From Campylobacteraceae bacterium (lineage in GTDB: Bacteria; Campylobacterota; Campylobacteria; Campylobacterales; Sulfurovaceae), in assembly GCA_027083075.1 (NCBI GenBank), contig JALWQQ010000016.1, positions 1 to 9,110 on the forward strand: a DNA stretch of 9,110 bases, in the 5' to 3' direction. A model generated the notes under the pieces. That model did no database searches, was not told the origin of the DNA, and saw nothing but the letters and a program-made list of their open reading frames with translations. The translations under genes were made by a program, and so were the position numbers. The number at the start of each line of letters is the position of its first letter. Position 1 is the first letter of the stretch. This document shows, piece after piece, positions 1-6,400 of this stretch.

Positions 1-411
1 AAAAAGAAAGACGATGCGATACTCTCCACCGAAATCCCCGATGCTCTCAAGCATCTTGATCACCTGCACATTTTTGTGTGCCTCACCCGAGGCTTCGGCA
101 AGAAAGGGGGCAAACGCCGCCATCGCATTGCTTACGAAGCTGTCGTTAATGCTTGCCGTAAATTCGCTTCCTTCAAGATCGAGTTTCGTGCCGCTTTGAT
201 GAAGCGCTTCTAAAAAGATGGCCGCCGAACCGTAGTTCTCTTTCCAGTTCACTACAGGAAATGAGGCTTGCAGTATCTTCTCGGCATTTTTCTGTCCTCT
301 ATCGACTCGCGCGATCCCGAACGCCAACGGTTCGCGATAATGCGCCGATGCTTGAATCTCGCTCACAAAGGCTTGAAACGCCTCTTTGCTCTCTATCGTC
401 TCTATCGCCAT
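1..411 (-). CDS. dapD: 2,3,4,5-tetrahydropyridine-2,6-dicarboxylate N-succinyltransferase, N-terminal part (cut by window edge)
   Basis: The minus-strand frame is open from an ATG at 411 to the left edge and gives 137 residues beginning MAIETIESKEAF. Segments such as YREPLAFGIARVDRGQ, FPVVNWKENYGSAAIF and EAHKNVQVI match what I remember of the N-terminal domain of the long DapD form found in Campylobacterota. The enzyme succinylates tetrahydrodipicolinate with succinyl-CoA in the diaminopimelate/lysine pathway, in the cytoplasm. The catalytic left-handed beta-helix (hexapeptide repeat) part would lie beyond the window, so no active-site residues can be checked. The start is supported by AAGGAG at 417-422 (minus), five bases before the ATG, and by a consensus TATAAT box further upstream. 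It is transcribed divergently from the TonB-dependent receptor operon. The family call rests on N-terminal similarity recalled from memory; the coding call itself is strong. Confidence 0.82.
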   Translation of the reverse strand, partial: MAIETIESKEAFQAFVSEIQASAHYREPLAFGIARVDRGQKNAEKILQASFPVVNWKENYGSAAIFLEALHQSGTKLDLEGSEFTASINDSFVSNAMAAFAPFLAEASGEAHKNVQVIKMLESIGDFGGEYRIVFLF

Positions 412-455
412 CGATGCTCCTTGTAGCCATTTGCGTAAATTGTCTAAAGTGCAGG

Positions 456-461
456 ATTATA
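456..461 (-). promoter_or_regulatory. -10 box of the dapD promoter
   Basis: On the minus strand this reads TATAAT, a perfect sigma-70 -10 hexamer, within gagTATAATcctgc. It lies 44 bases upstream of the dapD ATG and implies a 5' UTR of roughly 35-40 bases. No good -35 hexamer is visible 16-18 bases upstream, which is usual in Campylobacterota promoters. The call is based on sequence match and position only. Confidence 0.65.
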
Positions 462-484
462 CTCATATTTAACTAAGATTTGAG

Positions 485-490
485 TACAAT
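485..490 (+). promoter_or_regulatory. -10 box driving the receptor operon or its leader ORF
   Basis: TACAAT on the plus strand, preceded by an AT-rich stretch (456-484) that also contains the divergent dapD -10 box. A start about seven bases downstream would fall at 496-498, right at the ATG of the small ORF at 498. No convincing -35 is present. The two divergent -10 boxes are only 23 bases apart, so the two RNA polymerase footprints would overlap. Confidence 0.45.
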
Positions 491-497
491 CGCGTTT

Positions 498-662
498 ATG
501 AAAAAGTACCTGCGCGGCTTTCGGCGAAACTACTTTTCGCTTCCCGTTATCGCGATGTATTCGACACTTCATAAGCTAAGCAGGCTCGATAGCAACTACC
601 GCTATCACAAACTTCCCTACTCCCCTCTTCCGCAAAAGACGGCACCGCCAAGCGAAGCGTGA
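498..662 (+). CDS. Possible small basic protein or leader peptide, 54 residues
   Basis: I do not recognise this ORF. From the ATG at 498 it encodes 54 residues starting MKKYLRGFRRNYF and ending TAPPSEA. It is rich in Lys/Arg and Tyr, and has no signal peptide or clear membrane segment. In favour of coding: base composition from about 500 to 660 resembles the real genes (roughly 60 percent G/C at third positions of this frame), while both flanks are AT-rich; and a TACAAT box ends seven bases before the ATG, which would fit a leaderless mRNA. Against: there is no ribosome binding site, no recognisable family, and the ORF lies where a regulatory leader would be expected. It could be a regulatory upstream ORF, a small protein co-transcribed with the receptor, or chance. 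A TTG at 480 in the same frame would lie upstream of the inferred transcription start and is unlikely. Confidence 0.35.
   Translation: MKKYLRGFRRNYFSLPVIAMYSTLHKLSRLDSNYRYHKLPYSPLPQKTAPPSEA
588..606 (+). other. Short hairpin in the leader of the receptor operon
   Basis: GATAGC at 588-593 and GCTATC at 601-606 form a perfect six-pair stem with a seven-base loop, AACTACC. It lies inside the possible small ORF. It is not followed by a T-run, so it is not a terminator. It may be part of a larger leader fold or may be incidental. Confidence 0.35.
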
Positions 663-681
663 TCCAAACATATGTACCCCG

Positions 682-704
682 TGCTACTAAATAGTCCTGT
701 AGCA
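682..704 (+). promoter_or_regulatory. Hairpin just upstream of the receptor ribosome binding site
   Basis: TGCTAC at 682-687 pairs perfectly with GTAGCA at 699-704 around an 11-base loop. The nested ACTA/TAGT (685-694) could form an alternative small stem. The structure ends about 17 bases before the AAAGGA ribosome binding site of the receptor gene (721-726), so it could modulate translation or serve as a protein operator. It is followed by ATTTAT rather than a run of T, so a terminator is unlikely. The regulatory role is inferred. Confidence 0.35.
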
Positions 705-731
705 ATTTATGATAAAAACAAAAGGAAAACC

Positions 732-2561
732 ATGCAAAGAAAAATCACCCTAAGCTTGCTTGCGCTCAGTCTGCTCTCACATGGCTTATCGGCAGAGGAA
801 AAGATGGACGATATCGTAGTGACGAGTTCGCAACTTCCGCAAAAGCGATCAATGAGTACATCGCTTATCGATGTGATAGATGCGGATGAGATACGTGAAA
901 AAGGATACCAAACCTTAGGCGAAGCACTGTCACACCAAAACGGCATCGATGTCACGACCAACGGCGGTTTCGGCAAAGTCACCTCACTCTTTTTGCGCGG
1001 TATGGGAACCGATCGGATATTGGTACTACTCGACGGCGTGCCGCTTAACAGTCCTACCTCTACCGACGGGCAGGCTTTTTTGGAGCACATCACACTGGAC
1101 AATGTCGAAAGGATCGAGATCCTCAAAGGCGGCGGCAGCGCCATCTGGGGAAGCGACGCAAGTGCCGGCGTGATCAATATCATCACCAAAAATGCAAACA
1201 AGCAAGGCTTTCACGGTAGCGTCGGACTCTCTGCGGCAAGCTACGATACCCAAAAAGGTACACTATCGCTCTCTTATGTTAATGATCGCTATGGTGCGCT
1301 TTTGAACCTCTCCGGATACAAAAGCACCGGCTATAGCGCCAAAGCGCCCGTAACCGCCGAAGCGGACGGCTATAACAATACAAGCGCAACCGGTAAGCTC
1401 TTTTTCAATATCGCGGAAGCGCAAAGGGTTACCTTGAGCTATACGCATATCAAAGCCTTTAGTGAATACGACGGTAGCTTTTCGACAAAAGGCGCCGACG
1501 ATGACACGGCTCATGTCGATATGAGACAAGACGATTATGCATTGGCGTATGACATTCACTATGGTGCGTGGACGCATCGACTTAAGTTTGCGCACTCACG
1601 CAACAAAAGAGCCGACTTTAGTACCTCGTCTTATGGCAATGCACTTGTAAGCTACAAAGGTACGGTCAATGATTTTTCTCTGTTGTCGCGCTATAGCTAT
1701 AGCACCGGTGCGCTCAGCTTTGGCGTAGAGAAAGAGAAGATAGAGGGTTTTCAGCAATATAACACTTCCAGCCCATTAGAAAAAAAATTTGATAACAAGG
1801 CGTTGTTTGCACTTTGGCAGCATCGGTTCAGCGGCATTCTCGGTGGTGAAACGCAGATCGAAGCCTCCTTGCGCCGCGACTTTTTCGATGCTTTCGACGA
1901 CGCCACCTCTTACAAGTTGGGCTTTTTGCACCGACACGGTGCCGTTAAAGGGCTTGAGAGTTTTGCAAACCTCTACCGCAACACCAAAGCCCCTAATGCC
2001 TATCAGTTTGCCAATGCGCTTTCGGGAACCACGCTCCACCCGGACACGACGGATGGTTTTGATATCGGTCTGCGCTATGGCGGCTTGAGCATCGACTACT
2101 TTCAAAACAAGATCAAAGACCCTTTGCGTTATGACTTTAGCAATTACGGCTATATCAATGCCGACGGCAAAGAGAAGACAGCGGGCATCGAAGCGGGATA
2201 CAAACAGAGTTTTGGAAGCAGTTTTATCTCGGCAAACTACACGCTCTTGACACAGTATGAGGCGCCTGATGGTTCCGACTTGCCCAAGCGTGCCAAATCT
2301 CTGCTCAATCTTGACATAGGGCACTATTTTGATAGCGGTGTTATGCTTAGCCTTCAGATGCACTATGTAGGTGATCGCAAGGAAGGGGGTCACCAGACAG
2401 GGAAATATACACTCTTCGATCTACACTATACGCATTATGTGGAATCGAATTTTGACATTGGCGTGCATCTAAAAAATCTCTTTGACAAAACGTACCAAAC
2501 CACATATGGATACGCCACGCCCGGTAGAACCGTTTTGATCGACTTTCGTAAGGACTTTTAA
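732..2561 (+). CDS. TonB-dependent outer-membrane receptor, BtuB-like
   Basis: A 609-residue outer-membrane active transporter. It should bind a scarce ligand (a corrinoid or ferric/metal chelate) and import it to the periplasm using TonB-ExbB-ExbD energy. Residues 1-21 form a signal peptide ending in LSA. A TonB box, DDIVVT, lies at 26-31. The plug domain runs to about 153 and contains LFLRGMG (86-92), LVLLDGVPLN (97-106) and the hallmark NVERIEILKGGGSAIWG stretch continuing to GVINIITK. The remainder is a 22-strand-type barrel ending TPGRTVLIDFRKDF, with a terminal Phe as expected for BAM-assembled proteins. Length and C-terminus resemble BtuB (about 614 residues), but no classic B12 box or GCCACTG element is visible upstream, so substrate and symbol are left open. 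The ATG at 732 is chosen because AAAGGA (721-726) precedes it and the signal peptide begins there; an in-frame ATG at 672 would add 20 residues without a binding site. The stop overlaps the next gene by one base. Confidence 0.92.
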   Translation: MQRKITLSLLALSLLSHGLSAEEKMDDIVVTSSQLPQKRSMSTSLIDVIDADEIREKGYQTLGEALSHQNGIDVTTNGGFGKVTSLFLRGMGTDRILVLLDGVPLNSPTSTDGQAFLEHITLDNVERIEILKGGGSAIWGSDASAGVINIITKNANKQGFHGSVGLSAASYDTQKGTLSLSYVNDRYGALLNLSGYKSTGYSAKAPVTAEADGYNNTSATGKLFFNIAEAQRVTLSYTHIKAFSEYDGSFSTKGADDDTAHVDMRQDDYALAYDIHYGAWTHRLKFAHSRNKRADFSTSSYGNALVSYKGTVNDFSLLSRYSYSTGALSFGVEKEKIEGFQQYNTSSPLEKKFDNKALFALWQHRFSGILGGETQIEASLRRDFFDAFDDATSYKLGFLHRHGAVKGLESFANLYRNTKAPNAYQFANALSGTTLHPDTTDGFDIGLRYGGLSIDYFQNKIKDPLRYDFSNYGYINADGKEKTAGIEAGYKQSFGSSFISANYTLLTQYEAPDGSDLPKRAKSLLNLDIGHYFDSGVMLSLQMHYVGDRKEGGHQTGKYTLFDLHYTHYVESNFDIGVHLKNLFDKTYQTTYGYATPGRTVLIDFRKDF

Positions 2562-3154
2562 TGCAAGATAGCGGGTTACTGCGTATCGTTCCGCACGCCT
2601 TTATTCGCTATAAACTGCTCAACTCCCTCTTTTTGGGCTTAAGCGTGGGTGCGGTCTTTACGCTCTACAAGCCGCTTCCCCCTTCACTCTTCTCCGTCGG
2701 CGGGATCGTGCTTGCCCTCGGAATGCTACTTGTCGCACAGCTCTATCGACACATCATAACGGTGCATTGGTTTTTTCGCATCTCGCTCTTTGTAGAGTTC
2801 GTGCTACTTGCGGCGATGCTCTTTTTTCTATGGCACGCTTACGACTACATGAGTGCACTTGTGCTCTACGTTGCCTACCAAAGTACCTTTTTGTTCGGCA
2901 ACTATCTTCTGCGCGCCGAAACGCTTTTTTTGAACGACTCGGCGCTACTTGGCAAACTCGATAGCGCAAAGCAGATAGGCTACCTTGTCGGCATGTTACT
3001 TTCGTATCTTTTTTACAAAGTGCTGGAGTATAAAGGGGTAGATGAAGCGCAGATGCAGGTTTACGATCTACACTGGCTTTTGGTCGCAACGGAGATTGCG
3101 ATCATCGTACAACTTTGGCGTAGCTTTACGACAAAGCCGATGCAAGAAGTGTAG
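2561..3154 (+). CDS. Six-helix inner-membrane protein, possible half-size MFS-like permease
   Basis: 197 residues with about six hydrophobic helices near 17-36, 42-62, 70-91, 96-116, 136-157 and 169-187. There is no signal peptide or soluble domain. A short charged segment, LLRAETLFLNDSALLGKLDSAKQIGYL (about 116-142, given here only as a region with R118, E120, D126 and K132), sits between helices 4 and 5. The arrangement is reminiscent of one six-helix half of a major facilitator permease, but I cannot assign a family with confidence. The ATG shares its first base with the receptor stop codon (TAATG) and has its own TAAGGA at 2549-2554, so translation is probably coupled. The tight linkage suggests it works with the receptor, either moving the ligand across the inner membrane (possibly as a homodimer) or in another envelope step. 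No ABC or periplasmic binding protein gene accompanies it in the window. Confidence 0.85.
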   Translation: MQDSGLLRIVPHAFIRYKLLNSLFLGLSVGAVFTLYKPLPPSLFSVGGIVLALGMLLVAQLYRHIITVHWFFRISLFVEFVLLAAMLFFLWHAYDYMSALVLYVAYQSTFLFGNYLLRAETLFLNDSALLGKLDSAKQIGYLVGMLLSYLFYKVLEYKGVDEAQMQVYDLHWLLVATEIAIIVQLWRSFTTKPMQEV

Positions 3155-3163
3155 CGCGCCTAC
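3151..3163. other. Five-base convergent junction with inverted repeat
   Basis: GTAG (3151-3154) and CTAC (3160-3163) flank CGCGC. The TAG stop of the plus-strand membrane protein and the TAG stop of the minus-strand dodecin lie inside these arms. There is no T-run on either strand here, so no intrinsic terminator separates the two convergent genes and transcription probably reads into the opposite gene. The repeat is short and could be a by-product of two facing TAG codons. Confidence 0.4.
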
Positions 3164-3366
3164 TCGACGACAAAAGAGATCTTCGCGTTGATACGATACT
3201 TGACGATCTTGTTCTCTTTTACTTTTGCATTGAAGTTGACGATATGGATCGACTTGATGTTTTTGATGCTCTTGGCTGCCGCTTTTATCGCATTTTCCGC
3301 CGCATCCTCCCAAGACTTGTTCGACTGTGCCAAAACCTCGATCACCTTAACCACTTGCTGTGCCAT
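3160..3366 (-). CDS. Dodecin family protein
   Basis: 68 residues, the usual dodecin size. Dodecins form hollow dodecamers of a small beta-alpha-beta-beta fold and typically bind flavins (FMN, riboflavin or lumichrome), acting as flavin stores or buffers in the cytoplasm. Family features seen: KVIEVLAQS on strand 1, SWEDAAENAIKAAAKS forming the single helix (about 18-33), then strands around IKSIHIVNF (37-45) and the C-terminal KYRINAKISFVVE (56-68). The only Trp is W19 at the start of the helix; strand 2, where archaeal and actinobacterial dodecins carry the flavin-stacking Trp, reads SIHIV. The start at 3366 is chosen because AAGGAG (3372-3377, minus) precedes it by five bases; a longer frame would add 18 residues unlike the family. 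It lies between two convergent/tandem neighbours and has its own -10 box. Confidence 0.9.
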   Translation of the reverse strand: MAQQVVKVIEVLAQSNKSWEDAAENAIKAAAKSIKNIKSIHIVNFNAKVKENKIVKYRINAKISFVVE

Positions 3367-3399
3367 TCTTTCTCCTTCGTATAAATTTCGGATGTGCTC

Positions 3400-3405
3400 A
3401 TTGTA
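3400..3405 (-). promoter_or_regulatory. -10 box of the dodecin promoter
   Basis: TACAAT on the minus strand (in agggTACAATgagc), preceded by the T-rich stretch ctttttaggg. It is 33 bases upstream of the dodecin ATG and lies in the 72-base gap after the giant outer-membrane gene. This suggests the dodecin has its own promoter even though it is oriented as if last in that operon. No clear -35 is seen. Confidence 0.5.
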
Positions 3406-3438
3406 CCCTAAAAAGCGCAAAAGAGAGTTGAAAGACCT

Positions 3439-6400
3439 CTATAGCGACCGCAAGAAACGCAAACTATCTTGATCAAACTTCATGCGCAGCTGGACATAGG
3501 GGCCTTGAAGGCGATAGTTTTGCAACGAAAAATCACGATCCTCGAAGCCTCTGAAGTTGTACCCTGCTATCGCCAAGAGGTTTGTAGATGCATTGTATGC
3601 ACTATAAAGACCCCACGCATACTCGTAATTTCGTGCCGCTTGTACATAAAGCATCGACCCCTGCAAACCGAGCATCCATTTTGGTGTCAACTCCCATCTT
3701 ATGTCAAACCCTGCAAAATAACTCCACCCTTTGACATCATACGTGCCTGTACTATCCAACACATATTTTGTACCTTGTTGCAACGAAACAATAAGATTGT
3801 GGCGTATCTTGTAGTTAAGTGCAAGATTATTAATGAGTTTGCGTGTGCGCATCTCCTCCTGTAATCCCCCTCTGTGCTCATCGACCGCTTCGAGTTTATC
3901 CAAAACGATAAGATCACCGTTGTCGGGTCGATACGCCATCGAGAGGTGCACTGTCGTCATGCGCTCATGACTACGATTGTCGTCACTCTTTATGTAATCT
4001 GCACCAAATAGGAAAGAGAAGTTCGGATTGAGACGACTATAGATACCGCCGCTTAAAAGACGCTTGTTTAAAAAGGTGCCTTTGCGGTATTCACCGTTAA
4101 ATAATGCCGTCCAACTCTTTGTGTGAAAGTTTACGCCGAGTCTATAGGCATCAAACTCCTCACGCTGTGCATCGTTACCTGTTTGCGTCAAGAGCGAAGG
4201 GGCGGCTTTGCCGCTAAGTTCCCCGCGAAGCAACTTTCCTTTTTCATAACCGAAGCTGAAGTCCCAATGTTTGTTAAAGTGATAATTTTGAACGACTCCC
4301 GTTGTGTTGTAGATGCGTGTCGTATCGTTATAAAACTCGCTGAGCGTGGTATTTTCAAAGGTAAATCCGCTCCACGGCTGATAGCGCAATCCGATACGAC
4401 CCGCCCTACTCTTTCCAAGGTCATTGCGTAACCATTCGTAGGAACCGAAAAGAAGCATGTTGCGCTTAACGGCAAAATCGACACCCAAGACGGTGCGTGT
4501 CGGGAAGAAGTTATCACGGTTGCTGCCGAGACTCTGCTCGTGCGATGCGCGTAACTTCAGACGTTGATCGAAGAGTGCATACTCTCCGCCGAACAAAATC
4601 TGACGTACTTGCTGTGTCTGCGACCCGTCGGCATAACGGTATCCCATATACGCAGACCAAAGAGTTTGACGAATCTCCAAACGATTTTCCCAGACCTTTT
4701 CGGACACTCCTCGCAAGAGATCGTCGTTTTTATAAGCACTTCCCTTGATCGTCAAACGATTCTCGAAGGTCTTGGAGTAGTCCAGACCATATTTGCGCGT
4801 CGCACCCAGCGATGCACTTAGCTGCCCCAAACCAAAAGCGTTATCTTGTTTACGATAATAGCCGCGAAGGTAAAGATTGTGCGAGAGATGCTCCGCTTCG
4901 AAAAACTGTGCGGATGCAGTCGTATCGTTCCCCTCTTTGCCATTTCTCGTTCGGACAATCTCTGCATGCAGCTTCGTGCCTCCACCAAGCTTCACGGTTG
5001 CATCCGCACCGGCAAGTCGATTGACGATCACACCCTGATCCTCATGTATGCCGGTCAAACCCACTTCAAGTGCATCGTCAAACCACTTTCCAAGAACCCT
5101 TCCGCCGTAGCTATAGTGTTTGCTCCCGATACCTTCGATTTCGTAATCAACAACGATATAGCGCGGGTTGAAGTCACCGTCAGTACTATAGATGGGCTCT
5201 CTAAATCGTAACATACCGCGATCGTAATCTATCTCATAGTCCCTAAAACGCTGTAGCACGCGGCGCTCGAGTATCTTTTCGGGACGCAAACGATCACGCA
5301 CCTCTATCGTGATCTTTTCACTATTTGGCAAAAGAGGAGCATGAGAGAGACGATACAGACCCGAAGTACCGTCTCCCCTTAGTTCGTCCTTAACAAAGAG
5401 TTGGTCACTGTTGGCACCGAAGAGCTTTAGATCCGTGTGCGCATCGTGATATTCGCCCTTCAATCCCGTAAATCGACGGCTATAACGTGAAAGCTCTGTC
5501 GTGCTTATGTCGGTATCGTAATCGCCGAAAAGCAAGGAAAAGCGCTCCTTCTCAAGCTTGACATAGAGTTTTCTTCTGCTTGCTGCGTCATACTTTTGTA
5601 TCGACGCATCATTATAGACAGTGTAGTATTTACCCGGATCTATTTGACCGAAAAATGGCGATTGTGCTCCCGCTTTTCCACTATCGTATGCCATAGTAAG
5701 CAACCAATCGCCTCTAATCGATCCTTTGGCAAAAAAACTTACCCTACCTTTTTTTTGCACCCCCTTGCTCTTACCGGTACGATTTGCATTTTGGATCCCG
5801 CCTTTAAGCGTGTCGTATCCGATCGTACCCTCCGCCAAACCGACTACGATCCACTTGCGCATCTTCGGCTTGAGCCACGCTCTAATCGTCCTATCGCGAT
5901 CTTTTATCTTGAAGTGTAAGGTCACGGCACCCGCCTGTGTCGTAGGAACCAAGCGAATGTAAGCAATGCCGCCTTCTTCGACAACAAAACGATTTTCGGT
6001 AATCCCGTTTGAAGCAAGAGGGTTGTTGTGTAGCTGCTTCTCTCTCTCCAGTGAGCGATATGGTGCATCTATGCTAAATTTTCCGGTTACACCTTCCCGA
6101 AGAGGATAACCGTCGGTATCAAGAAAACGTACGGCGATCACGGGCACCGTTTTGCCATCGGCAATCGGACGCGAATGCGATTTGACATACTCGATGCGCA
6201 CTGCCTCACCGGAAACGTGAATCGATCTTACTATCTCTTTCATGCGCTTGCCGCTTGCATCCTTGAGCACAATACGAACGGTATTGGTTTGCGGCAAAAG
6301 GTCGATACCTTTATAGGTATCGATAACCTCGCCCGAGGTGCGATCGCTGATACGTTTGTTAAAGTTAAGCATACTTACGGGTCGATCGTTTAGGTAGACG

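Noticed and set aside
708..713. TATGAT as a second -10 box for the receptor gene
   Set aside because: A start from it would fall within the ribosome binding site at about 720, leaving almost no leader.
672..731. Longer start for the receptor at the ATG at 672
   Set aside because: It has no ribosome binding site and would put 20 residues before a typical signal peptide. The ATG at 732 has AAAGGA upstream and begins that signal.
490..731. Cobalamin riboswitch upstream of the BtuB-like receptor
   Set aside because: I looked for the B12 box and the GCCACTG-type core and found neither, so it is not called; a diverged form cannot be excluded by eye.
707..1201. Long minus-strand open frames inside the receptor gene, and similar frames inside the giant barrel gene
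   Set aside because: They lie opposite clear coding sequence, lack ribosome binding sites and give low-complexity or Arg/Cys-rich translations typical of shadow frames.
3367..3420. 18-residue N-terminal extension of the dodecin
   Set aside because: The dodecin start at 3366 has AAGGAG five bases upstream and gives the usual length; the extension overlaps the likely promoter.
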